A stretch of DNA of 64,000 nucleotides from Shinella yambaruensis (GCF_022899355.1 NZ_JALJCK010000005.1:310001-374000), one strand, 5' to 3'; positions 17,077 through 26,692 are shown, counted from the first letter of the stretch. Numbers and translations: made by a program. Notes: generated from the letters alone by a model not told the origin.

Positions 17077-18450
17077 ATGGCCCGTGACACCACCGACCAG
17101 ACGCCGATCCGCACCGTCGCGGACATGGCGGATTACCTCGCCGCCGGCAACAAGCCGAAGGAGAAGTTCCGTATCGGCACCGAGCACGAGAAATTCGTCT
17201 TCTTTACGGCCGACAACAGCCCCGTGCCCTATTTCGGCGAGGCGAGCATCTCGGCGCTGCTGAACGGCATGCAGGCCAAGACCGGCTGGGACCCGATCAT
17301 GGATGCCGGCAACATCATCGGCCTTGCCGAACCCTCCGGCATGGGCGCCATCTCGCTGGAGCCCGGCGGCCAGTTCGAGCTTTCCGGCGCGCCGCTGGAA
17401 AACCTGCACCAGACCTGCAAGGAATCCAACCAGCACCTCGCCACGCTGCGCGAGATCGCCGAGCCGCTCGGCATCCGCTTCCTCGGCATGGGCGGCAGCC
17501 CGAAATGGACCTTTGCCGAAACGCCGCGCATGCCGAAAAGCCGCTACGAGATCATGACCCGTTACATGCCGAAGGTCGGCACCAAGGGTCTCGACATGAT
17601 GTACCGCACCTGCACGATCCAAGTGAACCTCGACTTCTCCTCCGAAACCGACATGCGCCGCAAGATGCAGGTCTCGCTGAAGCTGCAATCCATGGCGACC
17701 GCCCTCTTCGCCTCCTCGCCCTTCACCGAGGGCAAGCCGAACGGCCTGCTCTCCTGGCGCGGCGACATCTGGCGCGACACGGACAACAACCGCTCCGGGC
17801 TCATCCCCTTCGCCTTCAAGCCGGATTTCGGCTTCGTCGACTATGTCGAATGGGCGCTCGACGTGCCGATGTATTTCGTCGTGCGCGACGGCAAGTACCA
17901 CGACTGCACGCACATCACCTTCCGCCAGTTCATGGCCGGCGCGCTGAAGGGCGAGCTCGCCGACTGGGAGCCGAACCTCGGCGACTGGACGAACCACCTT
18001 TCCACGCTGTTTCCCGACGTGCGGCTGAAGCGCTTCCTCGAAATGCGCGGTGCCGATGGCGGCCCGTGGCGGCGCATCTGTGCATTGCCCGCCTTCTGGG
18101 TGGGCCTGCTCTATGACGACGGCGCGCTGGATGCCGCCGAGCGGCTTGTGCGCGACTGGACGGTCGAGGAGGTGACGGCGCTGCGCAACGCCGTGCCCGC
18201 GGAAGGCCTCAAGGCCGATTTCCGCGGCAAGCCGCTGCTCGACATCGCCCGCGAAGTGGTCTCGATCTCCCGCCAGGGCCTTGCCGCCCGCGCCAGGATC
18301 AATGGCGAGGGCGTCGACGAGACAATCTTCCTTGCCCCGCTCGACGAGGTCCTGGCGAAGAAGGCGACGCTCGCCGAAGACATGCTGGCGCTCTACAACG
18401 GCCGCTGGAACGGCTCCGTCGAGCCGGTCTTCACCGACTACCAGTACTGA
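17077..18450 (+). CDS. gshA: Glutamate-cysteine ligase, plant/alpha type
   Basis: First step of glutathione synthesis (Glu + Cys + ATP to gamma-glutamylcysteine). The 457-residue protein has the GCS2-like pattern of plant and alphaproteobacterial enzymes: FRIGTEHEKFVF, GAISLEPGGQFELSG, LGMGGSPKW, and the MTRYMPKVGTKGLDMMYRTC segment. The start MARDTTDQTP gives the usual length. The 164-bp AT-rich upstream region is the likely promoter; no operon partner is evident. Confidence 0.95.
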   Translation: MARDTTDQTPIRTVADMADYLAAGNKPKEKFRIGTEHEKFVFFTADNSPVPYFGEASISALLNGMQAKTGWDPIMDAGNIIGLAEPSGMGAISLEPGGQFELSGAPLENLHQTCKESNQHLATLREIAEPLGIRFLGMGGSPKWTFAETPRMPKSRYEIMTRYMPKVGTKGLDMMYRTCTIQVNLDFSSETDMRRKMQVSLKLQSMATALFASSPFTEGKPNGLLSWRGDIWRDTDNNRSGLIPFAFKPDFGFVDYVEWALDVPMYFVVRDGKYHDCTHITFRQFMAGALKGELADWEPNLGDWTNHLSTLFPDVRLKRFLEMRGADGGPWRRICALPAFWVGLLYDDGALDAAERLVRDWTVEEVTALRNAVPAEGLKADFRGKPLLDIAREVVSISRQGLAARARINGEGVDETIFLAPLDEVLAKKATLAEDMLALYNGRWNGSVEPVFTDYQY

Positions 18451-18533
18451 GGCACCGCACCAAAAAGCGGTTTGCGCGGCCAAGATTCCCGTTATAGTGC
18501 AGGCACATGCCTGCCAACGGGAAAGGGTCCGTT

Positions 18534-19379
18534 ATGCTTTCGCTCTACGACATGATGATGCAGGCGCAGAACGGCAATGCCGTCGAGACCATGGCGCGGC
18601 AATTCGGGCTGGCGCAGGAACAGGCGGCCAAGGCCATCGCCGCGCTGATGCCGGCCTTTTCCGAGGGCTTCAAGCGCAACGCCGCCAATCCCTATGATCT
18701 TGCCGCCTTCATGACCGCGCTGACATCCGGCGACCACGTCAAGTATTTCGAGGACATCAGCAAGGCCTTCACGCCGCAGGGCCTTGCCGAGGGCAACGGC
18801 ATTCTCGGCCACCTCTTCGGCAACAAGGACGTTTCCCGCGCCATCGCCGCACAGGCGGCGCAGATGACCGGCATCGGCCAGGACATCTACAAGCAGATGC
18901 TGCCCGTCATGGCGAGCACGCTGATGGGCGGCCTCTTCAAGCAATCCTTCGCTCCCTTCTTCCCCGGCGCGGAAGCCGGAAAGACACCCGCCAACCCCTT
19001 TGCCGACATGATGCAGCAATGGGCCGAAGCGACGGGCATGGCCAGGAAACGGGAGCCGGCAAACCCCTTCACCGACAACCCCTTCATGCAGGCCGCCCAG
19101 GAGTTCTTCGGTACGAAGAAGGAGGCGCCGGCCAATCCGTTCACCGACAACCCCTTCGCCAAGGCCTTCCAGGACATGGTGGCGGGCATGGCCGGCCAGC
19201 CCGCGGGCAGCGGCAAGACCGCCGAACAGGCCGATTCCCCGGCCGATTCGCTCAAGTCCTTCGTCAACACGATGTTCGATACCGGGCTGGAAATGCAGAA
19301 GGATTACCAGCGCAACGTGGAATCGATCTTCGAGACCATCCGCAGCCGCATGGAGCCGGATGGCGGCAAGAAGGCCTGA
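18534..19379 (+). CDS. DUF937-family protein with NPF repeats
   Basis: This 281-residue protein has an N-terminal alpha-helical DUF937 region (MLSLYDMMMQAQNGNAVETM through about residue 150). A Pro/Phe/Asn-rich middle follows, with repeats NPFADMM, NPFTDNPFMQ and NPFTDNPFAK, and then a helical C-terminus. No signal peptide or membrane helix. DUF937 proteins are of unknown function. The start at 18534 has AAGGGTCC upstream; an in-frame ATG at 18507 is possible. The NPF repeats suggest a protein-binding linker (inference). Confidence 0.75.
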   Translation: MLSLYDMMMQAQNGNAVETMARQFGLAQEQAAKAIAALMPAFSEGFKRNAANPYDLAAFMTALTSGDHVKYFEDISKAFTPQGLAEGNGILGHLFGNKDVSRAIAAQAAQMTGIGQDIYKQMLPVMASTLMGGLFKQSFAPFFPGAEAGKTPANPFADMMQQWAEATGMARKREPANPFTDNPFMQAAQEFFGTKKEAPANPFTDNPFAKAFQDMVAGMAGQPAGSGKTAEQADSPADSLKSFVNTMFDTGLEMQKDYQRNVESIFETIRSRMEPDGGKKA

Positions 19380-19415
19380 GAACGGGGCGTAGCGCGGCCG
19401 CATCCATCGACACAC

Positions 19416-19524
19416 GAAAAAGCCCGGCGCGGACTTTGGGAGTCGCACGCCGGGCAAGCAGCAGGGCTATTGGCTCTCACCCTGCGGGGAAGTCAGGTGC
19501 CGACCCGGGAGATAGGTCGGCACC
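19416..19524 (-). ncRNA. Hairpin-rich 3' UTR of DUF1127 gene, cuckoo/CcsR-like candidate
   Basis: Read on the minus strand, directly after the DUF1127 stop, there are three stems. GGTGCCGACC/GGTCGGCACC has loop TATCTCCCG; GCAGGG/CCCTGC is a weaker stem; GCCCGGCG/CGCCGGGC has CTCCC in its loop and is followed by TTTTTCG, an intrinsic terminator. In Rhodobacter a DUF1127 gene precedes sRNAs (CcsR, cuckoo family) with CU-rich anti-SD loops. The CTCCC loops and a CTTCCCC linker here fit that pattern. Processing into a stable sRNA is inferred. Confidence 0.5.
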
Positions 19525-19532
19525 GTGAGAAA

Positions 19533-19829
19533 TCAATCCAGACGGCCGCTGCGCAGGTGACGGCGGGCGCGTTCACGCGCCGCGATCGTCAGATGCAGGC
19601 CCGCATCGGCGAAGAAGGACGCGGTCCGGACATCCTGCACGTCGCTCCGGCACAGCCCCATGTCGAGAAGCTGATGATCGTCGAGCTCGTTCAGCCGGTT
19701 GACCACACGGCGATTCTGCCAGGCGCGGACGAACCTGTAGGCGGCGTTGCGGACGCGGGCGAAGAGGCTCGGAGCCGGACGGCGCGTTGCGAGGCTGTCG
19801 ATTTCCAGTCTGCGGTCGATCATGCGCAT
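19533..19829 (-). CDS. DUF1127 small basic protein
   Basis: This 98-residue protein has the DUF1127 helix-turn-helix-like core (RAWQNRRVVNRLNELDDHQLLDMGLCRSDV), an Arg-rich RNA-binding-type motif. Members affect small-RNA maturation, phosphate/carbon metabolism and stress adaptation in alphaproteobacteria. The start MRMIDRRLE has GGAGAAATG upstream. It is divergent from a LysR regulator, a pairing seen repeatedly in rhizobia, which suggests control by that regulator. The hairpin-rich 3' UTR is listed separately. Confidence 0.88.
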   Translation of the reverse strand: MRMIDRRLEIDSLATRRPAPSLFARVRNAAYRFVRAWQNRRVVNRLNELDDHQLLDMGLCRSDVQDVRTASFFADAGLHLTIAARERARRHLRSGRLD

Positions 19830-20091
19830 GGCATTTCTCCTTTCCGGCCCGGCGATCCATCGTCCTTCGATGGGGTTTCGCACGGCACCCGTGATCGTTC
19901 GTCGCCCAGGGACAGGGCGGCGGTTCGAAGGTCATGTTTCAGGCAGAGCCATCGCCGGGAGGTCGAGGGAAGGCAACGGATCCCGCCGAACGATGACTGC
20001 CGGCAGGGGCAATCGTTCGACACTTGCTTTTTCGCAGAAAGCCATTGATCAGTCCAACGAATGTTTCTAATAGTATCAATCAAACAATCTT

Positions 20092-21057
20092 ATGGATATC
20101 GTTATGTCCGCTCCGCTAGACATAGACCAGCTCCAGACCTTCGTCGCCATTGCCGATACGGGCAGCTTCACCCGCGCCGCAGAGCGGGTCTTCAAGACCC
20201 AGTCGGCCGTTTCCATGCAGATGCGGCGCCTCGAGGAGCGCATCGGCAAGCAGCTCTTCATGAAGGACGGCCGGGGCAACCGGCTGACCGCCGAGGGCGA
20301 ACGCCTGCTCAACTATGCCCGCCGGATGCTGCGCCTCAACAACGAGGCCATCGCCGCCTTCGACGACAACCGCCTCGAGGGCCTGCTGCGCATCGGTACG
20401 CCGGACGACTATGCCGACCGCTACATGCCCGAAATCATCATGCGGTTCGCCAAGACCCACCCGAATGTCGAGCTTTTCATCGTCTGCGAGCCCTCGGTGG
20501 ACCTTGCGGAGAAGATGGCCAAGGGCGAGCTCGACATCGCGCTCGTCACCCACAATCCACGCCAGCGCCAGTCCGACGTCGTGCGGACGGAGCCGCTCTG
20601 CTGGGTCATGTCGGCCAACCATCCGCTGCCGGAAAACGCACCGGTGCCGCTCGCCGTCGGCCGGCGCGACTGTCAGTGGCGGCAGATCGCCTGCGCGGCG
20701 CTTGATTCCGTCGGGCGGGACTACCAGGTGCTGTTCACCAGCTGGTCGTCCACCGTCGTCGCCGCGGCCGTCATGGCGGGCATGGCGGTTTCGGTGCTGC
20801 CGGAATCGGCGCTGCGTCCCGGCATGAAGGTGCTGACGCAGGCGGACGGTTTTCCGCCGCTCGCCCCGGTACAGATCGGCATCATGCGGCGCCCGGGCCT
20901 TTCGCCCTCGCTCTCCAACGCCATCACCAGCCATATCAGCGCCTGCCTCGACAACATCACGCCGCTGACGGCCGTCGACGACCTGCCGGAAGCCGAGGTC
21001 AAGGTCTTCCCGCGCCTGTCGCGGCTCCGGCCCGGCAATATCCTGCCCGGATGGTGA
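20092..21057 (+). CDS. LysR-family regulator divergent from DUF1127
   Basis: This 321-residue regulator has an N-terminal winged HTH (DIDQLQTFVAIADTGSFTRAAERVFKTQSAVS) and an effector domain from about residue 95 (GLLRIGTPDDYADRYMPEII). An alternative start at 20104 (MSAPLDID) is equally plausible; neither has a clear ribosome site. The divergent region to the DUF1127 gene (about 260 bp) is unusually AT-rich near the start. The C-terminal tail (VKVFPRLSRLRPGNIL) extends past the usual domain end. The downstream acetyltransferase overlaps it by 7 bp. Confidence 0.87.
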   Translation: MDIVMSAPLDIDQLQTFVAIADTGSFTRAAERVFKTQSAVSMQMRRLEERIGKQLFMKDGRGNRLTAEGERLLNYARRMLRLNNEAIAAFDDNRLEGLLRIGTPDDYADRYMPEIIMRFAKTHPNVELFIVCEPSVDLAEKMAKGELDIALVTHNPRQRQSDVVRTEPLCWVMSANHPLPENAPVPLAVGRRDCQWRQIACAALDSVGRDYQVLFTSWSSTVVAAAVMAGMAVSVLPESALRPGMKVLTQADGFPPLAPVQIGIMRRPGLSPSLSNAITSHISACLDNITPLTAVDDLPEAEVKVFPRLSRLRPGNILPGW

Positions 21058-21626
21058 CGCAGCTTCCCCTCGACGGCATTCCCGCTGGCAAGGCCGGGCC
21101 GTCGACGGTGACGATCCGGCCGGCCCGAGAGGACGAAGTCGAGACGCTGTGCCAGATCGAGCGCTCGGCCGCGCAGGCCTTCCGCCTGATCGAGGCCTTC
21201 TCTTGGCTCGCCGTCGGCGACGTGCAGAGCGCCGAGCGGCACCGCGAGCTGATCGGGGCGGGGACCAACTGGGTGGCGGCGGCCGGAGGCGACCGTCCGG
21301 TCGGCTTCCTCAGCGCGGAGATCGCCGGGCAGGACCTGCATATCTGGGAGATCTCGGTCGATCACCTGCACCAGGGCTTCGGCATCGGCCGCAAGCTGAT
21401 CCGGCACGCGATCGACGCGGCAGCGGCGCGCGGCCTTGCCGCGGTGACGCTGACGACCTTTCGCACCATTCCCTGGAACTGCCCTTATTATGAGCGGCTC
21501 GGCTTCAGCACGCTGGACGAGGCCACGCTTTCGCCGCGCCTCAGGGACGTGCTTGACCTGGAGGCCGAACACGGGCTCCAGCGCGACACGCGCTGCGCCA
21601 TGCGCCTCGACCTGCCGGAGGCATGA
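21051..21626 (+). CDS. GNAT-family N-acetyltransferase
   Basis: This 191-residue protein has the GNAT fold: TIRPAREDEVETLCQIE near residue 20, the acetyl-CoA pyrophosphate loop HQGFGIGRKLIRHAI (about 106) and CPYYERLGFSTLDE at the C-terminal beta-bulge. Substrate unknown. It starts inside the LysR stop codon (overlap 7 bp), so it is translationally coupled to the regulator. Confidence 0.85.
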   Translation: MVTQLPLDGIPAGKAGPSTVTIRPAREDEVETLCQIERSAAQAFRLIEAFSWLAVGDVQSAERHRELIGAGTNWVAAAGGDRPVGFLSAEIAGQDLHIWEISVDHLHQGFGIGRKLIRHAIDAAAARGLAAVTLTTFRTIPWNCPYYERLGFSTLDEATLSPRLRDVLDLEAEHGLQRDTRCAMRLDLPEA

Positions 21627-21647
21627 ACCCGGCAGGCCCTCGGACGC

Positions 21648-22523
21648 TCAGGCGAGGTTCGCCTTCAGGAAATCCACCGTGCGCTGCCAGGCGAGATCGG
21701 CCGCGGCCTTGTCGTAGCGCGCGGCGGAGGTGTCGTTGTTGAAGGCGTGGTTGACGCCGTCGTAGATGTGGATCTCGAAGGTCTTGCCGCTCTCCTCCAG
21801 CGCCTTGCGATAGGCCTCGATGCCGGCATTGATGCGCTCGTCGAGGCCGGCATAATGCAGCATCAGCGCCGCCTTGATGCCGGGCACGTCCTCCGCGGCG
21901 GCCTGCGCGCCGTAATAGGCGACACCCGCCTTCAGCTCCGGCGACCTGGCGGCGAAGCGGTTGACGAGGCCGCCGCCCCAGCAGAAGCCGACGGCCCCGA
22001 CCTTGCCGTTCGCGCCGTCGAGCTTTGCGAGGAACTGCAGGCTCGCCTCGGCATTGGCCACCGTCTGCGCCGGATCGAGCTTGCCGATCATCTCGCGCGC
22101 CTGGTCCTCGTTGTCCGGCGTGCCACCCGCGGGCGAGAGGAAATCGGGGGCGAGGGCGATGAAGCCTTCGAGCGCCATGCGGCGGGCGACGTCACGGGTG
22201 TGCGGATTGAGGCCGCGGTTCTCGTGGATGACGATGACGCTGCCGAGCGGAGCCGTCGCCTCCTTCGGGCGCACCAGATAGCCCTTCATCTCGCCGGAGC
22301 TGCCGCCATAGACGACATCCTTGGCGGCCAGGCGCTCGTCGTCCGAGGCGATGATCTCGGCACTCGCCGAATTGGCCGCGAGCAGCGGAACGATGGCGGC
22401 GGCGGCCGCACCGGAGCCGGCAAGCGCGGTCAGGCGCTCCATGAAGCGGCGGCGGTCGAGCGTCAGGTGGGTGTATTCGTCATAGGCGTTGATCATCGCC
22501 TGCGTGATCTGCGGCTTGTCCAT
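21648..22523 (-). CDS. Dienelactone hydrolase family protein with Tat-like signal
   Basis: This 291-residue alpha/beta hydrolase has an N-terminal RRRFMERLTALAGSGAAAAA segment that looks like a Tat signal set about 25 residues in, a short DUF-like helical lead, then the DLH fold: SVIVIHENRGLNPH (oxyanion), VGAVGFCWGGG (nucleophilic Cys), and DGVNHAFNNDT (catalytic His). Such rhizobial proteins are often called carboxymethylenebutenolidase, but the physiological substrate is not known. Start MDKPQITQ. Confidence 0.88.
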   Translation of the reverse strand: MDKPQITQAMINAYDEYTHLTLDRRRFMERLTALAGSGAAAAAIVPLLAANSASAEIIASDDERLAAKDVVYGGSSGEMKGYLVRPKEATAPLGSVIVIHENRGLNPHTRDVARRMALEGFIALAPDFLSPAGGTPDNEDQAREMIGKLDPAQTVANAEASLQFLAKLDGANGKVGAVGFCWGGGLVNRFAARSPELKAGVAYYGAQAAAEDVPGIKAALMLHYAGLDERINAGIEAYRKALEESGKTFEIHIYDGVNHAFNNDTSAARYDKAAADLAWQRTVDFLKANLA

Positions 22524-22606
22524 GGCGGATCCTCCGGCTGTGTTCTCCGCCGGATAAGATAGGCCCCGCACCGAAACCTGCCGAACACAACTGCGTTACC
22601 GGCCCG

Positions 22607-23026
22607 TCAGGTGAGCGCGAGCCAGACGCCCAGCCATATCCACAGAAGGCCGAGTACCGCCAGCCCCGCAATGAAGAGCGGCCGGCGATACCGCAGGCGG
22701 TTGCTGGTGACATGCACATAGGCATGGACATAACGCAGCGCCACGAACAACCAGCCGCCGGCGACGGTCACGGGATTGTCGGCATCGACGAGGTAGAGAA
22801 GGATGCTCACCGCATAGAACAGCACCGGCAGCTCGAACTGGTTGGCGATGGCGTTCCTGACGAGGAGGCTTTCGGCCGGCTCCTCGCGGTTCTCGCGGAA
22901 TTGTTCCGGGCGTGCCCTGCCCTCCTTGACCGCGCGCATGCGGCGCGTGGAGAGCAGCAGGTAGAGGCAGAAGACGAGCGCGACATGCGCGATCATCGGC
23001 CAGAGCGTGGCTTCCGTGGGAGACAT
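22607..23026 (-). CDS. MAPEG-family membrane protein
   Basis: This 139-residue protein has four hydrophobic helices, the loop motif REEPAESLLVRNAIANQFELPVLFYA, and HVTSNRLRYRRPLFIAG, all matching bacterial MAPEG (microsomal glutathione S-transferase-like) proteins. Inner membrane; a glutathione-linked role is possible but unproven for the bacterial members. Adjacent and codirectional with the hydrolase gene. Confidence 0.88.
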   Translation of the reverse strand: MSPTEATLWPMIAHVALVFCLYLLLSTRRMRAVKEGRARPEQFRENREEPAESLLVRNAIANQFELPVLFYAVSILLYLVDADNPVTVAGGWLFVALRYVHAYVHVTSNRLRYRRPLFIAGLAVLGLLWIWLGVWLALT

Positions 23027-23123
23027 GATCGTCCTTCGACTTGTCGTTTCGAACCGGTTTAGGGGTTTCCGGCGGAAGCCTCAACCGCAAAGGACATCAC
23101 GACAAGCCGAAGGAGGATGCGTG

Positions 23124-23483
23124 TTATTGCGGCGTCAGGGTTTCGGTGCCCGAACCGTCCTTGCCGCTGATCGTCCAGGCGCCTTCCAGCGAACCGTCGT
23201 CCTTCACCTGGTAGACGATGAGGCCGACCGCATCGCCCAGCACGTAGCCGGCGGCGAAAGCGTTGTCATAAAGCATGCAGATGCCGTTCGAGGTGGTCCC
23301 GCCGGTGTTCCATTCGATCGAGCAGGTCGTCTCGCTCGTCAGCGCGATCGTCGCGGTGCCATTGTAGGGCGAACCGTCGAGGTTCGTGCCTTCGACAGTG
23401 TAGGTGCCGGCATTGACCGTCTGCGCATGCGCAGGCACGACCAGCCCCAGGCCCAGAAGGGCGCCAGCCAGTATCGTCTTCAT
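23124..23483 (-). CDS. Hypothetical secreted beta-rich protein
   Basis: This 119-residue precursor has signal peptide MKTILAGALLGLGLVVPAHAQ. The mature part looks like a small beta-barrel (GTYTVEGTNLDG..., CSIEWNTGGTTSNGICMLYDN..., GSLEGAWTISGKDGSGTETL) with two Cys. The pattern resembles small periplasmic lipocalin-like or fimbrial-subunit-like proteins of rhizobia. I assign no function. The start is the ATG before the signal peptide; the upstream open frame is not coding. Confidence 0.7.
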   Translation of the reverse strand: MKTILAGALLGLGLVVPAHAQTVNAGTYTVEGTNLDGSPYNGTATIALTSETTCSIEWNTGGTTSNGICMLYDNAFAAGYVLGDAVGLIVYQVKDDGSLEGAWTISGKDGSGTETLTPQ

Positions 23484-23630
23484 GTTGTCCCCCAGCGAAA
23501 ACCGGCGAGATTGCCGGTCGCCAATCCTAGCGCATACGTGGAAAAACAAAACAGGATTCGCGCGGGTCCGGAAGACGGGAATGCCCGGCAAAGCTGGGCA
23601 TTCAAAGGCATATCAGCAATCGGCGAACAA

Positions 23631-25127
23631 TCAGACGGCGCCCGGATAGTTCGGGCTTTCGCGGGTGATCGTCACGTCATGGGCATGGCTTTCGCGCAGG
23701 CCCGCGCCGGAGATGCGCACGAAGGTCGCCTTCTCCTGGTAGTCCTTGAGGTCCTTGCCGCCGACATAGCCCATGGAGGCCTTGAGGCCACCGGCGAGTT
23801 GGTGCAGCACGCCCGAGACCGGGCCCTTGTAGGGCACCTGGCCCTCGATGCCTTCCGGCACCAGCTTCAGCGTGTCGCGCACTTCCGCCTGGAAGTAGCG
23901 GTCGGCCGAGCCGCGCGCCATGGCACCGACGGAGCCCATGCCGCGATAGGCCTTGAAGGAGCGGCCCTGGTAGAGGAAGACCTCGCCCGGGCTTTCATCC
24001 GTGCCGGCGAGCAGCGAGCCGACCATGACGGCCGAGGCGCCGGCGGCGATCGCCTTGGCAAGGTCGCCGGAGAACTTGATGCCGCCATCGGCGATGACCG
24101 GGATGTCGGCAGCCTGCGCCGCCTCGACCGAGGCCATGATCGCTGCAAGCTGCGGCACGCCGACGCCGGCGACGATGCGCGTGGTGCAGATCGAGCCCGG
24201 GCCGATGCCGACCTTGACGGCGTCCGCGCCGGCGTCGATCAGCGCCTTGGTGCCGTCCGACGTTGCGACGTTGCCGGCCATGATGCGCACGGAGTTCGAC
24301 AGTTTCTTCACGCGGGCGACGGCGTCGAGGACGCGCTGCGAATGGCCATGCGCCGTGTCGACAACGATGAGGTCGACGCCGGCCTCGATGAGGCGTTCGG
24401 CGCGCTCGAAGCCGTCATCGCCGACGGAGATGGCGGCAGCGGCGCGGAGCCGGCCCTGCGCATCCTTCGAGGCATTCGGGTTGAGCTGCGACTTCTCGAT
24501 ATCCTTCACCGTGATGAGGCCGACGCAGCGGCCGTCGCCGTCGACCACCAGCAGCTTCTCGATGCGGTGGCGGTGCAGGAGGCGCTTGGCTTCCTGCTGG
24601 TCGACGGTTTCCTTCACCGTGATGAGGTTCTCACGGGTCATCAGCTCGTAGATCTTCTGGGTCGGGTCGGAGGCGAAGCGCACATCGCGGTTCGTCAGGA
24701 TGCCGACGAGGCGGCCGGCCTTGCCGCTGCCGCCGTTCTCGACGACCGGGATGCCGGAAATGCCGTGCGCCTTCATCAGCGAGAGCGCCTCGGCGAGCGT
24801 CGCATCCGGGCCGATCGTCACCGGGTTGACGACCATGCCGCTCTCGAACTTCTTCACCTGGCGGACTTCCTCGGCCTGTTCGGCGGGCGTCAGGTTGCGG
24901 TGGATGACGCCGAGGCCGCCGGCCTGGGCCATGGCGATGGCAAGGCGGCTTTCCGTCACCGTGTCCATGGCGGAGGAGAGGATCGGCAGGTTGAGGTCGA
25001 AATCGTGCGCGATGCGGGTGGCGATGTTCGTCTGGCCCGGCATGACCTCGGAGTGGCCGGGTTGCAGGAGAACGTCGTCGAAGGTCAGGGCTTCGAGACC
25101 GGTTGCCGTTTCAATGATGCGCGCCAT
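23631..25127 (-). CDS. guaB: IMP dehydrogenase
   Basis: NAD-dependent oxidation of IMP to XMP, the committed step to GMP. The 498-residue protein has the TIM barrel split by two CBS domains (about 95-215). The catalytic loop [17 protein letters not shown] holds the nucleophilic Cys, [10 protein letters not shown] is the phosphate site and GMGSVGAM the phosphate-binding turn. The start [10 protein letters not shown] has AGGAACTTGGCCC upstream. Monocistronic in this window. Confidence 0.97.
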   Translation of the reverse strand: MARIIETATGLEALTFDDVLLQPGHSEVMPGQTNIATRIAHDFDLNLPILSSAMDTVTESRLAIAMAQAGGLGVIHRNLTPAEQAEEVRQVKKFESGMVVNPVTIGPDATLAEALSLMKAHGISGIPVVENGGSGKAGRLVGILTNRDVRFASDPTQKIYELMTRENLITVKETVDQQEAKRLLHRHRIEKLLVVDGDGRCVGLITVKDIEKSQLNPNASKDAQGRLRAAAAISVGDDGFERAERLIEAGVDLIVVDTAHGHSQRVLDAVARVKKLSNSVRIMAGNVATSDGTKALIDAGADAVKVGIGPGSICTTRIVAGVGVPQLAAIMASVEAAQAADIPVIADGGIKFSGDLAKAIAAGASAVMVGSLLAGTDESPGEVFLYQGRSFKAYRGMGSVGAMARGSADRYFQAEVRDTLKLVPEGIEGQVPYKGPVSGVLHQLAGGLKASMGYVGGKDLKDYQEKATFVRISGAGLRESHAHDVTITRESPNYPGAV

Positions 25128-25391
25128 GGGCCAAGTTCCTTTGAGGGTAAAGCTTGCGCACCAAGGGGAACATTGGGAGTTGTCCGCCTCGGTCGCTTGC
25201 AAGAAATTCTTGGAAGTTGGCGAGGGCTGGTAACACGTTCATGACGGATTGGGAATAGCAAAAAGCCCGCAATCGCGTCGGCACCCGGCTTGCCGGCAGG
25301 CCGGCGCGACCCGCCCCTGCCGGCGCTTTCTTCCGGCAGGCGGCAGGAGGTCGCGTCAAGGGCTTGAGGGACCGTCGTCGAAACGCCGGCC

Positions 25392-26387
25392 TCAAAGATC
25401 GAACTGATAGCTCATAGGCACGAACCGATAGCCCTCGCCGGCCTTTTCAACGAAGCCCGCCGCCGGGAACGGCATGTGGTAGCCGATGAAGGCGAGCCTG
25501 TCGGTGGCGATCATGTCGAAGACCTTCTTGCGCGTCGCGGCGGCCGCCGCCTTGTCCATGTCGAAGCGCACCTCCCAGTCGGGCCGCTGCAGCGAGAGCA
25601 CGTAGTGGTTCGCGGTATCGGCCGTCAGCAGCAGCGCCTTGCCCTCCGATTCGACACGGAAGATCATGTGCCCCGGCGAATGGCCGAAGGCGTTGAGCCC
25701 GCGGATGCCGGGCACGACCTCGCCCTCGTCCTCGATGAAGGTGAGCTTTTCGGCGAGCGGCTGCACCTTGGCGAGCACGCCCTGGTGGCCCTGTTCGGCG
25801 GGCGTGCCCATGCGCTCGGGATTGACCCAGAAATCATATTCCGTGCGGCCGGTGACGTAGCGCGCATTGGGGAAGGCCGGCTTGCCGCCCTCCATCAAAC
25901 CGCCGATATGATCGCCGTGCATATGGGTGATGACGACGACGGAGACCTGATCCGGCGTGTAGCCGGCGTAGTCCAGCCCTTCGAGAAGGCGCCCCATGCC
26001 CGCCTCGCGGCCACCCTCCCCCATGCCGGTATCGAAGAGCACGACCTCCGCGCCGGTATCGACGAGCGTCGGCGTGAAGCTGTTGACGAAGCTGTCGGCC
26101 GGAAGGAAATTTTCCGTCAGCAGCGCGCCGACCGCCTCGGCAGACTGGTCGGTGCCGAAGGTCTCGTTCGGCGCGCCGGAGGGGCGCATGCCGTCGCGCA
26201 CCGTCAGCACGCGGAAGCTGCCGAGCTTGAAGCTGCGGGCCTCCAGCGGGCTCACGCGCATATCGGTGGCATCGCTTGCGGACTGGGCAAGAGCGGCGGC
26301 GCGGTTCAGCACCAGGGGCGCGGCCAGCGTGCCGATGCCGGCGGCGAGAAACAGGGATCTGCGCGAGATTGTCGAAGGGTCGCCCAT
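25392..26387 (-). CDS. Exported metallo-beta-lactamase-fold hydrolase
   Basis: This 331-residue protein begins with a Tat signal (SRRSLFLAAGIGTLAAPLV) and has an MBL fold with the metal motif THMHGDHIGG (about 161-170), Asp/His ligands in FGHSPGHM and LTADTAN. Such exported MBL proteins include lactonases and arylsulfatase/quorum-quenching relatives, but the substrate cannot be told from sequence. Start MGDPSTIS follows AGGATAGAGCC. Confidence 0.88.
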   Translation of the reverse strand: MGDPSTISRRSLFLAAGIGTLAAPLVLNRAAALAQSASDATDMRVSPLEARSFKLGSFRVLTVRDGMRPSGAPNETFGTDQSAEAVGALLTENFLPADSFVNSFTPTLVDTGAEVVLFDTGMGEGGREAGMGRLLEGLDYAGYTPDQVSVVVITHMHGDHIGGLMEGGKPAFPNARYVTGRTEYDFWVNPERMGTPAEQGHQGVLAKVQPLAEKLTFIEDEGEVVPGIRGLNAFGHSPGHMIFRVESEGKALLLTADTANHYVLSLQRPDWEVRFDMDKAAAAATRKKVFDMIATDRLAFIGYHMPFPAAGFVEKAGEGYRFVPMSYQFDL

Positions 26388-26508
26388 GGCTCTATCCTCT
26401 CTGGTGAAAAGCTGCCGCGCCGGCACGACGGCCGGCGCCCGCATGAAGATGACACGCGTCCATCTAGGGCGCTGTCACAATCCGGGCACATGCCATCACG
26501 GGCTTGTG

Positions 26509-26537
26509 ATGCCGAAGCGCCGGCCGACCTTCGGCAT
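26509..26537. promoter_or_regulatory. 9-bp inverted repeat in divergent intergenic region
   Basis: ATGCCGAAG and CTTCGGCAT are separated by 11 bp in the 305-bp gap between the MBL and MFS genes. It may be an operator or transcript hairpin. Nothing else is recognised in the gap. Confidence 0.4.
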
Positions 26538-26692
26538 GCCCCGCGCTCCGGTCCCGCGCTTTCTGCACGCCGGCCGCGGCACACTTTCGCGCCCCGTGCG
26601 TCGCAGGCGATTTCCTCGCGATTTGACAGATCGCAGCAAGGAGCGCAGAAGACAGGCGGGCCTGCGCAAGGGCCTCGTACCCCGATTTGCCG

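Noticed and set aside
23580-23602. guaB terminator hairpin (AATGCCC/GGGCATT)
   Set aside because: A 7-bp stem without a following U-run on the minus strand; too weak to call.
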